A stretch of 64,000 nucleotides of DNA from Tetradesmus obliquus (Eukaryota > Chlorophyta > Chlorophyceae > Sphaeropleales > Scenedesmaceae). Positions 38,591-49,964 of the stretch are shown here, piece by piece; position 1 is the first letter of the stretch; every line of letters starts with the position of its first letter. The stretch spans positions 1,240,001 to 1,304,000 of the forward strand of contig CP126198.1 in NCBI GenBank assembly GCA_030272155.1. Reading direction: 5' to 3'. Below the pieces are notes generated by a model. It was given only the letters and a program-made list of their open reading frames with translations. It was not told the origin of the DNA and did not search any database. The position numbers and the translations under genes were made by a program.

Positions 38591-40100
38591 CTACTGCTTC
38601 GCCTTCGGCTTCAGTTTGCGCGGGTCCCTGCTGGCGCCCTGCTCCCTGAGTGCTGCAATGTACTGCTTGGCTCTGCTGAACTTGTGCTGCCCCAGGTCAT
38701 GCAAGTAGTCCCAGGTGTATAGCCCTGTGCTGTGCAAGTCATCAAAGTTGATCCTGCAGGCGCAGCACAGCACGCAGCAGTCAAATGGCATTCGTGGGGC
38801 AGCTCAGCACGACGTCACATCACAATCCAGCAGACAACCAGAACAAAAGCCTGCCTGTGTGGGGCCGGGCTGCTGTTGCTGAGACAGCCGTATGACTGGT
38901 GATGATGATAATAAGCAGCAGGTGCTTGCAGGACACTCCAAATCACCTGACAGTACTGCATGCGCTGATTGCCGCCTGTGCTCACTGGCAGGTCCTGGCT
39001 GTTGAATAGCTCATTGCAAGACTGGAGCCTAGGTGTCGCCCTGCTTGGTGCCATTGAAAATGTATCACGCGCTAGCTCTGAGCCCCCCACACCCTCTTCG
39101 GTGCAAAGTTGCATCCCCAACTCAATTGATTGAGGAGCCATTGACACATTGAGCAAAGACAGCAATTACTTTGAGTGAAAGTTCGAAGCTTTTAACAGCG
39201 AAAAGACAACGCACCTCACTGCGTAGTTGCCCACAGGCTCCAGCCCCATGATGCCAACGTGACGCCGCCCTGCCGCCACCTGCGGCGGCAGCAGCAGCAG
39301 CAGCAGCAGCAGCAGCGCAGTGCTGCTTAATTCCCTGGCTGTACTCAGATGCAACAGTGGTTCTAACTTGTGCTGCAAAAAGGTGCCAATTTGTATCTTC
39401 AAGAGTTGACATCCATGTGCAGCTGGTGACAGGCAGCTGGTGACAGACTGCTTGCAGGCACGAGGCACGTCTGCTGCAGCTGGGGTGGTATGTGAAATAC
39501 AGTGCTCTATAGCTGACGCTTGACATGACCGTGACATCATTTGATTTATTAATTAATGATTAATGATAGTGGTAGTTGCAGGAGCAGCAGATGTGCTTCA
39601 ACAGGCATGCGCGTGTGCATCTCCACCTTGACATTGCCTCCAGTTGAGCGGTTTTCAGCTGAGGGGCTGCACACCCGCAGCAGCTCAGCTGAATACTTCG
39701 ACACTGAACCGTCCGAGAACGTCACTTCCAATACCTGCGGTGAGATTTTGAAATTGGCTGTCAGGCATGATACTTGCGTAGGGAGTAGCAGCACAGCAGC
39801 AGCACAGGCAGGACAGCAGTACCCAACCACTGCAGTGCTGGGCTGCCCCGCCCTCTGCTGGCTCGGTTTGCTGTCTACAGACACGTGCGTTCGTTGCAAA
39901 GTTATAATGTAGCTGAAAATATTTGATTTGAAACAGCTTGCGCACGACCAACGGACCTTTTCCTTCTTGTGCAGGTGTAGTGCTGTCACCGAGATCAGGC
40001 TGCCCGTTTGACCCCCTGTCGCACTAGAGAGCCGGCGAAACCAAGAAAAAGCGTATTGTGAGTCTAGTAACAACAACAGACGCGCTGCCTGCAGCAGCAT
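38591..40100 (-). CDS. DUF971 (GBBH-like N-terminal domain) protein, probably organellar
   Basis: Exons (minus): 40100-39957, 39734-39627, 39279-39215 and 38753-38591; 159 residues, phases 0, 0, 2. The first exon starts MLLQAARLLLLLDSQYAF and WFRRLSSAT, an Arg-rich amphipathic presequence like a mitochondrial one. Then HLHKKEKVLEVTFSDGS, ELLRVCSPSAENR, HVGIMGLEPVGNYAVR and INFDDLHSTGLYTWDYL follow the DUF971 pattern, in which LEV-F-DG, LR--SPSAE and D-H-TGIYTWDYL are hallmarks. The domain is also found at the start of gamma-butyrobetaine hydroxylase and in the Fe-S carrier HCF101; here it stands alone, as in bacteria and plants. Its biochemical role is not established. The first donor is a non-standard GTCCGT, but the join restores the domain exactly. 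Confidence 0.8.
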
Positions 40101-40608
40101 GGGTCTTAAGCGGATGCAGCACAATTGAGCCCTCCTACTGGAGAGACGCTTCGCACTGCTCTGGCACGTGAAATCGACACTAACGATGGCAAAAGCTGGA
40201 AGGCCCGCAGGAATGACGCCTAACATCACAATATTGTGTGCTTGGTGCTGGCATGCTGCAATGTCATCCTGCTGTAAACCCTAACAACGCTGATGTGGCA
40301 GGCAACAGCAATGATCAGTCTGGGAGACAAGCGAATGAGTGGAAAGTATGCGACTAGAATCAAAGCCTCCCGATGATATACCAAGGCACAAGCAGCAGCT
40401 GCTTGTCAACTGCTCATCAGTCAACGGCAACAGGCTGCCGCCCAAACCCTCCAGCAAACTGCACCATGCAGTACTGTCAGTGTTGGTCAGCACTGGTCGG
40501 CGGTACATGCAGACTACAACACACGGAGCATCTGTCATGCTTTGCTACGCCCTTGCGCCGTTCACAATGATCATTATTGCCAGTAGGCATTGTCAGGTGT
40601 GCATGCAG
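40101..40608. other. Spacer upstream of the DUF971 gene
   Basis: A plus-strand frame (40339-40920) crosses into the LINE fragment and has no family motif. I see no gene. Confidence 0.35.
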
Positions 40609-40808
40609 CATTGCATTACATTACATTACATTACATGCTCCACTCAACGAGGAGTGGGAACCCCAGTCAGGAGCCAACGAGAGGCTCAAAGGGGGAGGAA
40701 ACATCGAAGAACAACTCATCATCGTCCAAACCGTCAGACGAAAACGCAGAAAAAAAAACTCATCAGCATCATCAATAGCTTGAGCAATAGCCTGAGAGGA
40801 CATTGCAT
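40609..40808 (-). mobile_element. Very short 5'-truncated LINE copy with target duplication
   Basis: It matches the last 170 or so bases of the LINE at 41613-43252, including the (TGTAA)n tail on minus (plus: CATTACATTAC at 40614-40636). The 8-bp CATTGCAT occurs at both borders (40609-40616 and 40801-40808), a convincing target-site duplication. It has nine T in the run that the larger copy has as seven. Confidence 0.85.
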
Positions 40809-41605
40809 GCGTGGCCGATGCCAGCAGAATGCAGGAGTGAACAAGCTAAGTAGAAGGGGAAGAAGAGAAGAGAATAGAAGCATGATTGGGGGTGGGAGGA
40901 AAACATGGCGCCAAGGCTGATGCCGTCGGCAGATCTCTGCAAAAATCCATGCACGCTGGTTTGCAGCCAGCTGCTTTCTTAGTCATGCCACACACTGCAC
41001 CACAGCCGTATAACCGCACAAAGAACGCAAGTACTACTGCAGTACAGCGGCAGCAGCATGAGTGCTTTTTCATGCAACTTTGGCACTCACACGCGTGCAC
41101 AATCAACTTCAGTTGATCTGCACTTCATGCCACATCAGCTTCTGGCACTAAGCAAAGGTGCAAGAACAGCAAACCAGAACAGCAAGCCGGAACAGCAAGC
41201 ACCTGTTGCTGACTCGGCAGGTCGGGCCTGCTTGTGGGAGTGGGATAACACCAGTCGTGTGAGCAGGGAACTGACAAATGTCAAACACTTGCAGCAACAA
41301 TGAGAGCCATTGCATCAAGGCCCCAACAGCCCCATCAACATGCTGTGTTGATGCAGGGCGTAATGCCACTGCACTGCCCGGCCCTGGTGGCTGATGGCAA
41401 CCCATACAGCCATTCAGAGCTGATTCAGTAAGGGCAGCAGACCAATCCACTTGCTCCCCCTGCTGCGTGCAACAGTACGCAATGGCATGCAAGCTACGTT
41501 GATCATATCTAGCTTTTGAGCAGTGCAAAGCACGCTGCATGCAGTGTCGCAACTACACTCCAGCACAAACGTCTATCTTCTCCCACTCACCACTACTGCA
41601 GTGAA
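40809..41605. other. Spacer between two LINE copies
   Basis: No supported gene. A minus-strand frame (41552-41148) could be host sequence downstream of the membrane-protein locus but shows no motif. Confidence 0.3.
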
Positions 41606-43259
41606 TGCAAAACATCATTACATTACATTACATTACATGCTCCACTCAACGAGGAGTGGGAACCCCAGTCAGGAGCCAACGAGAGGCTCATAGGGGGAGG
41701 AAACATCGAAGAACAACTCATCATCGTCCAAACCGTCAGACGAAAACGCAGAAAAAAACTCATCAGCATCATCAATAGCTTGAGCAATAGCCTGAGAGGA
41801 CAGAAGGACCTCAGGATCAGTGTCCGGGTGACACCGCATCAGATAGCAGCAGTGCACAAAAGCGGCCACCAAAGCAGGTGCCTGCTTCATAAAAGTGATC
41901 ATGTCATCGCCTGCTGGGTGACAACCAACAATAGTAGCCCATGTTTGTGACGAGTCCCCGAAGGGTTCGAACAACATAGCAAATCGCTCGCGGACTGGTG
42001 CATAGAAAGGGCACTCAAAGACCATATGAAACTCATCCTCAACAACCTCAGACTGGCAGCCAGGGCGTAGGCACACCCTGTCACTTCGCGGCACAGGTGG
42101 TCGCTGCCACCTGCCACTGCAGACACGTAAATCATGAGCACCCAAACGGAAACGGGTCAAGGACCCCAGATGCTCTCTGTTGATCCCAGCAATTTGAGAG
42201 ACATAATCTGGGCACCATAAAGCTGGGCTCACAGACAGCATGTCAGCAGAAGAGCATGCCGCAAACCACCGCTCATAAGTACTGTAGACACCATGACCAC
42301 TAGCAGCATCACGCGGGTTGACAGGGCACCCCTGCCACTGCTGATACAAGACGCCATCAAAAGCACGCGCTATGGTTTTCAGATCCAGAGACTGGAAGTT
42401 TTGCAGCCTTTGCACGGCATCTCCCAGCTGCTGTGAGTGGTCATGCACATATTCAAGTACACGTCGCAACTGTGTGCACCACACTGCGCCGCTGCTGGAA
42501 ACAGTGGACAGCCGTAAGTTGTCACGCATAGCACAGACCAAAAGGGAGGACGCATCCATATCCACAACCCTATTCCACATGCTCACTGCCGCACGAAGCC
42601 ACAAACTGACCAAAGGCTGGGCCCCAAATTCTCTTGACAGAAGCAAGCGAGCAGTGGACTTGCGGACGCGTCCTGCAAGTGTACGCAGAAACGTGAACTG
42701 CACCCTGCTGATGACATTGTTCTGCAACTTGCTGACCAAAGCAGCACCCGAGCCCGCCTGGCTCAGCAGGGCTGGACCCCACACTTCGGAACAGTAGCAC
42801 AGAATTGGAGACACAAGAGAGTTGAACAGCTGCACCTGCATTGACAAACTGCGAATGCCATGCTCCTTGCATCTGGCCAGCATAGCCCACATCGCTCTAC
42901 TACCAGCTGCAGCCAGAGCATCAATGCAAACAAACACACCCTGAGTGGAATGGAACTGGACGCCCAAGTACCTGAACTGCTGTGACACCGGAACCTGCTG
43001 CCCCTGGTACTGCCACGCTGCTGCACCGCTGTAGCGCTTCCTGTCAAACACAACTACTTCTGTCTTGCCCACATTAACCTGCATGTCATACTCGCTACAA
43101 AATGATTGCAGGGCATCCAGCAGCTGCTGTAGTTTGCCGGCTGTTTCTGCTAGCAGCACCAGGTCATCAGCATACAGCAGCAGTCTCACCATTCTGCTGC
43201 CCAGAGCCGTAAGATACAGGCCGCTTAAACTAAACTTGTCAGCAGGGGCAAGTGCAAAA
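41606..43259 (-). mobile_element. 5'-truncated LINE with TGTAA-repeat tail
   Basis: The body is 41613-43252, flanked by TGCAAAA on both sides (41606-41612 and 43253-43259), a 7-bp target duplication. The 3' end on minus is a (TGTAA)n tail of about four units. The 5' part, with any ORF1, endonuclease and the first reverse-transcriptase motifs, is missing. Confidence 0.85.
41669..43252 (-). pseudogene. LINE reverse transcriptase, C-terminal part
   Basis: The frame is open over about 528 codons. MVRLLLYADDLVLLAET contains the YADD catalytic motif, and VNVGKTEVVVF and QFRYLGVQF match the following motifs of non-LTR reverse transcriptases. The region after about 180 codons (HLGSLTRFRLGAHDL, CLRPGCQ, DEFHMVFECPFY) is the Cys/His finger common near the end of such proteins. 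It ends DVSSPYEPLVGS. Motifs upstream of YADD and any endonuclease are absent, so the copy cannot mobilise itself. The frame has no internal stops, which indicates a recent insertion. An apparent extension upstream of 43252 is host sequence. Confidence 0.85.
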
Positions 43260-43278
43260 ACCAAGGACAGGCCTACCC

Positions 43279-44256
43279 TTACCCCAGGTACCCCCCAGCA
43301 GCAGAAGGGGCCACCTTGCGCGGCCGCCGCGACCCATACATCCATGCATGCCACACAGACACACACAGCACAGCCAGCCGGCCACACTGCACCACGCACA
43401 GCAGCAGCACCATGCCCGACAGCGCACACACCGCAGTAATGCTCGCCTTACTGCTCCTGCCTGTCAGCGCCAGAGGGCTCCCCTGCGCCTTTGCATAGTC
43501 CCAAATGCACAGCACGCCACAGAATGCCAGCAAGGTGTGGCCTGTGGCCAGCAGCGCCTCCCATATTGCCCCTGCCACGTCAGCAAACGGATTCACCCCG
43601 ATCACATACACCAGCCACCCCAAATGCAGCAGCGCTACCGCCCATAGCTGCGGCTCCCGCACCGCCAAGCCAGGACCAACCGTCCCCAGCAGCGCGCAGC
43701 ACACCCCCGCAAGCGCAGCAAACCCCACGTTTGCAACCAGCAGACCTGGCCGGCTGGCCTGCAGCAGCGTCTGCTCCTGCTGCACACTCTGCTGACCCAC
43801 ACCACCCACAACATCCCACAGCAGAGGCCCATAGCGAGCCATATACTGCAGCCGTCCCACCACTAGCTCATTCAACTCGCAGCTGCCACAGCCTTGCAGG
43901 AGACCTACTGCCTGCGCCCACGCAGCACAGCTGCCCCCGCCAGCCAGCCTAGTAGCCCTCATGAAGCCACCCCGCACTGCTACAGCACCATCTGCATCCT
44001 CAGGTCCACCTTGATACCCCAAAACCAAGCTGTCCAGTGTAGTTCGTGTTCCACGCAGCAGCAGCGGCCCAGCGACTGGCCGGCCGAGGCCGGACGGCAG
44101 CACAATGGCATTCACTGCAGCCGCCAGCAGCTGCGGCGGCAGCGGCTGCGCAGGCTCGGGCGGCAGCGGCCGCGGCGGCAGCACTGCGTCCGGCTTCAGG
44201 CGCTGCTTGCGCAGCCGGCGGCGCAGCTGCGCGCGGCGCTGCGCCTCGCGAATCTC
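43279..44256 (-). CDS. Polytopic membrane protein exon, probably the continuation of the upstream gene
   Basis: After TGCAG at 44257 the minus frame reads EIREAQRRAQLRRRLRKQRL, a Pro-rich linker, then hydrophobic segments LLVANVGFAALAGVCCALL, LWAVALLHLGWLVYVIG, LLATGHTLLAFCGVLCIW and VCALSGMVLLLCVVQCG. This basic helix plus several membrane spans fits the C-terminal half of TRP-like or Flc-type algal membrane proteins. The frame meets TAA at 43279-43281, but TGGG|GTAAGG there is also a good donor, so more exons may once have followed. The LINE at 43252 lies about 25 bases further on. Joining to the preceding exon is not resolved: that exon ends in a stop and no phase-0 donor there is convincing. 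Confidence 0.55.
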   Translation of the reverse strand, partial: EIREAQRRAQLRRRLRKQRLKPDAVLPPRPLPPEPAQPLPPQLLAAAVNAIVLPSGLGRPVAGPLLLRGTRTTLDSLVLGYQGGPEDADGAVAVRGGFMRATRLAGGGSCAAWAQAVGLLQGCGSCELNELVVGRLQYMARYGPLLWDVVGGVGQQSVQQEQTLLQASRPGLLVANVGFAALAGVCCALLGTVGPGLAVREPQLWAVALLHLGWLVYVIGVNPFADVAGAIWEALLATGHTLLAFCGVLCIWDYAKAQGSPLALTGRSSKASITAVCALSGMVLLLCVVQCGRLAVLCVSVWHAWMYGSRRPRKVAPSAAGGYLG

Positions 44257-44700
44257 CTGCAATGGGTGGTCAACAGCACACGAGATACACAGCACAGCAA
44301 CGGCAAGCAATCAGCGCGGGTCATGCACTTGTGGGATGTGGTGTGTGGGGCATGGAGGCATGGCTTGGAGCTGCCCGCTAGATACCTCCTGCAAAGTCTC
44401 GTCAACAGCACAACAGGGAGCACGCAGAGCTGAAAGCTTGGCACGCTGATGCCCATAGGCAAGAGGGGCCCTGCGCTGCGCCTCGCGGATCTCCTGCAAC
44501 GGGAAACACAGGCAACGCCAGGCAATGATGACAGCGTGCGCATCAGTAGGTTTGTGGGGCATGAAGGCATTGCTTTGAACTGCGCTTCACGGATCTCCTG
44601 CAAAGAATGGTCAACAGCACAACAAGAGCATGTATAGATCAAAGCAGGGCATGCGCGTGCACAGGTGGTGGGGCATGCGGTGTCTCCTGCAAGGGTGATT
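44256..44700 (-). repeat. Degenerate tandem copies of an exon acceptor
   Basis: Minus-strand TGCAG|GAG starts occur at 44686, 44597, 44493, 44398 and 44256, spaced 89 to 142 bases apart. The copies at 44597 and 44493 also share ATCCG(C/T)GA(G/A)GCGCAG with the real exon start at 44256. Only 44256 opens the long frame. Confidence 0.75.
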
Positions 44701-44767
44701 TACAGTGAATGATGCACGTTGAGCAGCTGACAGCTCAGTAGTGCGTGAATTGAGGAGGACGGAAACA

Positions 44768-45158
44768 CTACTTGCAGCTGGTGTGCATGTGCTGCATGCT
44801 GCTGTACACGGCGTCTAGCAATTGCGCAGGCACCCCTTCCAAGCCCTTGAGCACACTGGGAAGCAAGCCACGCAGCCACTGCAGCCCCACCTGCAGGATC
44901 TGCTGCCGCTGCAGCTCCTCCACCTCCCCATCATTCACATCCGCAACAAAGCCGTTGACAGACGCCACGCTGCTGCTGCCCAGGTGCTGCCCGGCGCCAG
45001 CGCTGCTGTATGCATACTGCCTGCCAATGCCGCTGCTGCTGCTGGCAGCCTCTGCCTCATCCGCCTCCCCTACGGGTCGCCCATGCTGCTGCTGCTGTTG
45101 CTGTGTCGTACTGCCCAGCACTGCTGCTGCTGGCGATGCTGCCAACACAGCCACCTCC

Positions 45159-45239
<81 letters not shown>

Positions 45240-48200
45240 AGTTGCTGCAGTTGCTGCTGCTGCTGCTGCAGTTGCTGCAGTTGCTGCTGCAGCTCACAGG
45301 CATCGAGCGACTTCCAGCTCATGGACAGGAATGCACCCTGCCGCATGTGCTGCTGCAATCGCACTTGGTGCTGTAGCAGCGTATCTGCCGCCTCCTGTTC
45401 ACAGCTGCTGGCGTCTGCTGCTGCTGCTGCTGCTGCAGCTGGCCCTGCTGCTTGGAAGGGTGTCGCACAGGGCGTCCACGGACCGTGCGCGTCTTCACAA
45501 CTGGCATCACTGCTGCTTGCTGCTGCCTGCTCTACCACTGCCTCTGCTACTGGCTGTCCTGCCCTTCTCATGCGCTGTATCGGGTCCAGCTGAACAGTCC
45601 CCGCTCCTGAAAACGCTGCTGCCAAAAGACCGCCCATCGTCTGGTGGTGCACTGCGCCTTGCGCACTGCCAGCTAAAGATGTAACTGGTGTCTCTGGCTC
45701 ATCCGGTCCAAGCATAGCATCCTCGGCAGTAGCCAGAATGTGCACAGCCGCCCAGGCATACACAGCAATAGCAGCGCAGCAGCTGCTCAGCATAGCCGCC
45801 AGCACCATCCACATCGTCTGCCCCGTGCCGGCCAAGCACCCGGACCAATGCACAACCGCTGGCAGGCCGATTAGGACAGCCACCAGCAGCAGCTGCGGCA
45901 CCTGCACAGGCGGCGGCTGCAGCAAGCCCTGGCGCGGCTGCCGCTGCTGCTGCTGGCAGCTGCCGCTCAACACCCAGGCCAGCAAGTGCAGCAGCATCGC
46001 CAGCACCAGCATGCCAACTGACACCCCTAAGCTCCAAAACAGCCCATCCCACGCTTGTATTGCCGGCCCCTTCACATCACGGGCGAGCGTAACAATCTCT
46101 GGCAGCTGCGGCTGCACTGCTCTGGCCGCCAGGGGCAGCTGCTCCAGCTGACTCGCAGTGCTCAGCGTGCTGACATCACACGACGCAATGATCACGCTGC
46201 TGCTGCGCTGCATCTCAGATAGCCAGGCATCCTCAATACTGCCCTCTGCTGCTGCTGCTGGCTCCCAGCTGACCGTTTCAGATGCGGGAGCCACAGCCAA
46301 GCGAGCGGCCATGCCATGCGTGTGCACATCAGCTGCCTGCGTTGCTGCAGTGCCAGGAAACCACGCGCTGTTCTGCAGCAGCGCCCAGTTCAGCTGCTGC
46401 GCTGCCTCTGCGTAGGAGCCGCTGAGGCCTGTGTGGGCCATGCTGGCGGACGCTGCCAGCAGCTGCATGTGGCCGAAGCTGCGCAGGATTGCAGGCAAGC
46501 AACCAGGCAGGGTGGAGCCTGCACGGCAAGCAAAACAAACTTGTTGAACACATTTTGTGGATCCAGGATGTAGATCCAGAGTGATGCAATCAGACACAGC
46601 TGAAGCCGGGTTGCTGTCAGCAACGACTGGAAGCGTTGCTCGCATGCAGCAGCAGCATCGCCAGTGCAACCTGCTAGCTATGCAAGCCGACATGCTGTCG
46701 TGCAGCGCAGCATGCATGTCAGACACTGCAAGCACGAGGCGCTATCAACATCCGCCAGCCTAATTGCTAGCCTAGTCTTCAGGCCTACATGGTGCCCTGC
46801 AGGTGTCCTGCAAGCGCACCTGGTGCCACCAAAACCGACAGCAGGCACACCAGGCCAGCCGCTGCGGTTGACATGGGCAGCAGCACGTGTGCTGCCACGG
46901 TGTAGGCAGGCATCACATCTCCCAGCGTGGGCACCAGCACTGCCAGCGTCTCGGATGCCCTGCCAGCGAGGTATCCTGCGCTGGTATAGCTCTTTGGCTG
47001 CAGCAGCAACAGCAAGGGCATAATTGTATGGCAACTGGACAGGCACCGCAGCAGCGAGATACAAGAAGGGAAACACCTTGCATCCCTACAGATTCTCTTA
47101 CCTTGAGCTGTTTGCTGTCATGTACGCCCTGCCACTGCTGCTGCTGCTACCCTGTCCGCAGCTGCCTGCAATTTACAACAAGCACCCTTCTGTGGGTTTA
47201 ACTTCATCTGCAACCCTCACCTTGAGTTGTATGCTGGCCATGTTACCTGGCGTGCCACTGAAGGCCAGCGTGAAGCTGCTGTCATTGTCACCACGCACAA
47301 TTGCTGCCGCCGCTGCATGCACCAGATCCATGGCGCTGGTGTTGAAGGAGGCAATAGGGCTGCTGAAGGCTGCTGCGATCTTGAAGGTGTTGTCTGCCAG
47401 CGTGGGGGGCTGCAGCAGCTGCAGCTGGACCTGCGAGGGCGTGCACAGCAGTACATGCATGTATGTTGGGTTGGATGGGTAGGTGAGGCTGCGCTTGCAG
47501 TGCTCGTGTAGTGCCTGCAGTGCTTGTGCTGCTGCAGAACTGTGCTCCTGCCGCCAACCCCCAGCATGCTGCAGTACTGCACATCCAGCAACTGCGACAG
47601 CAACAGGCATAACAACACTGCCACTGTAGGAGTCAGGGTAGTAATTCACTCACCGTGGGCGCTGCAGTTTCAATCGCCACTTCCAATGTGGTGTTGACAG
47701 CAGCGCGGTTGCAGGGGTCTGCCACAACAGTCAACACCACCTTTGTCATGCCTGCTGCTGCTGCCTCCGCCTGCGTTGGCAGCTGCACAAACAGCCTGGC
47801 AAGGCCTTCGCCAGACACCTCCATACTGCCAGGAATGACTGCTGCTGGCGCTTCCGCTGTTATGAAGCAGGCATAGTTTGCGCCGCATGCTGTCTGGTTT
47901 GCAAAGTCCTGCAGCTCGCCTGGTGCTGGTGATGCGAGCTGCACGACGACTGACATGTTGCGTGGGGGTTGCTGCTGTGCCGAGGATGTGTTTCCTGCAA
48001 GCTGTACTGCTGCTGGCAGGTAGATGCGGGAGGCTGATCTCTTGCGGTAGTTTGTGCATGATGCTGTGCGATGAGCTGCTGCGGCCGCGGGCTGCTGCTG
48101 TCGTTGTTGTTGCTGTTGTAGTAGCGACCTGCTGTGCGTAGTGCCCCTGCTGTTATCTTTGCTGGTACTGCTGCAAGGGCTGGCTTCCTCACTGGGTGCA

Positions 48201-48382
48201 TCCTGGTACCACCAGTTTGAGCCAGTGGTAGCACAGAGAGCAGCTGCAGCTAGTACATCAATTGCTGTGCTGTAAGGGCGCAGCAGCTGCTCCCCCACAG
48301 CAGCAGGCACAGCAGTACAAAGTCCACAGCAGCTCCAGATGCAGATTAGCAGTAGCAGCCTTGACCAGGTCTTCAGAGGCAT
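44768..48382 (-). CDS. Secretory-pathway polytopic membrane protein, TRP-like/Flc-type candidate
   Basis: Exons (minus): 48382-47654, 47430-47221, 46997-46820 and 46518-44768; 955 residues to a TAG, phases 0, 0, 1. MPLKTWSRLLLLICIWSCCG is a signal peptide. The lumenal or external part has Cys and Asn-x-Ser/Thr sites and beta-rich stretches (VVLTVVADPCNRAAVN, TFKIAAAFSSPIASF). Exon 3 has a span (VLLPMSTAAAGLVCLL). Exon 4 has three more: FWSLGVSVGMLVLAMLLHLL, LLLVAVLIGLPAVV and MWMVLAAMLSSCCAAIAVYAW. A long tail follows with poly-Ala and a 26-residue polyQ. The order signal peptide, external domain, membrane spans, low-complexity tail resembles TRP-like/Flc proteins of fungi and algae, but no signature is decisive. 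The exon at 44256-43279 probably belongs to the same protein through an unresolved splice. Confidence 0.6.
45161..45239 (-). repeat. CTG/CAG microsatellite, about 26 units, coding for polyQ
   Basis: A perfect run in exon 4 of the membrane-protein gene, read as Gln on minus, followed by shorter runs with CTGCAGTTG interruptions up to about 45295. Confidence 0.95.
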
Positions 48383-49233
48383 GCTTGGCTGCCTCAAACT
48401 ACGCTCAAGGCCCCAGTTTCCGAGTGCTGTTGCTGCTGGTTGCCCAGTGCCAGGCTGTGCGGTACTGTACGAGTTGTGTACCAGGCATCCAAATGCCAGC
48501 TGTAATGAATGTTTGACGAAGCGATAGTTGTGCCTGTAATGATGTGAAATGATTCACTTTTGCATGTCCACAGGACCCCTGGCAAGTTCGAGCACAGGAT
48601 TACGAAATCAGACTGAATGTATTGACGTGAGGATGAACAAGTGTTTAGCGGTACCCTATAACTAATTGTCAAACAATTGAGCGAAAGCAAGAGCCTCGGG
48701 GTTACAGGCTAGCAGCTGTGGAAGCTGGCACACTGTCATGACAGCTGGGTATGAATCATGGCGGGAAGCAGCCTTGAGCAGCGTCGGGGCCAGTCAGCAG
48801 TGCATAGCTGTTAGATCACGCATGCCATGATGTTGTTCGCTACCTTTGTATGGCTGGTCAGCCGCATCCAGGGTGCTGACAAGAGCATGCCTGTTGCTGG
48901 CGACCACAGTGGGCCACAACGAGCGCAACAGGCTGCAGTGGGATGCAGTAGGGATGCTGGTACAGCTGCCCCTGCGAATGATTACAATAGTGCGATGCAC
49001 TGCATGCCCTGGAATTCTGTCACATTGACAGCATCTGCACTGAAGTACGCTGACTCTGCAGAGTCCAATACCAGGGGGAACAGGTCGGGCACAAACATCT
49101 GCCGCAGCACCTCGCCTTCATCACCATCAGATTACCAATCACCACATTGACAGCATCTGCACTGTGATGATCACAGTCATCAATGATGACGTTCTGCTGC
49201 AATGCACCCTCTTGATGCTGCCCAGCTTGCACC
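48383..49233. other. Spacer between the membrane-protein gene head and NOL tail
   Basis: No gene is supported. The phrase cattgacagcatctgcactg occurs twice (about 49022 and 49145). A TGTAA on minus near 48976 may serve NOL. Confidence 0.4.
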
Positions 49234-49877
49234 TTAGTCCTCCTTCACGAAGCGGTTCTTGCGCGCACCAGTCAGCAGCCTCTGCAAGAGGAGGCAGCGC
49301 AGCAGCAGGCAGATTTGAAACAGAACAGCATCAGCAACCTGCATTGTGGTGGCTGCTCACGTGCAGAAGTGCAATGCAAAACATAGCTCCCTCACTGGGA
49401 GGATTGGGGTGACGCCGTCTGCGTCTGTAGCATGCCTTCTTCAGCTTGCACAACAGCATGGTGTGTGACAGCAAAGAAGCCCTTTTCACTTGTTGCCTGC
49501 ATGCAAGCATGTGTTGTCATGCAATCCTCCTGCCACCACCAGCATCTGGGGTTGTTCCTGGGCACATTTCAGGCGCTGGCTACACCACCACAACATACTC
49601 AACATCTACCAAGCACTCCCTTCCACTGCCTGCCACTTCGCTCCACTTCACGCTTGCGCCCAATTGCTCACCGCAAATATCTGGCTGAAGGCCTTGGGTT
49701 TTGTCAGGTACTGGATGTATGTGGATGCCACACCACCTGTGAGCGTGCTGCTCTTGGGCGGCACGTCCCTGATGCGGGGCACCAGGTAGGCGGCAACGTC
49801 CCCAGGCTCCTCGGCTGCAGCACAAAACAAAAGTAGCGCAACACTTTTTTTTTTTTGGCGAGTGAAACCAATTCTGT

Positions 49878-49964
<87 letters not shown>

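Noticed and set aside
41669..43429. Treating the whole 586-codon frame as LINE protein
   Set aside because: The target duplication at 43253-43259 shows the element ends there; upstream codons are the host exon read in another frame.
44772..45684. Plus-strand frames opposite the polyQ membrane-protein exon
   Set aside because: Same repeat shadow effect; the minus strand has consistent splice phases and a signal peptide.
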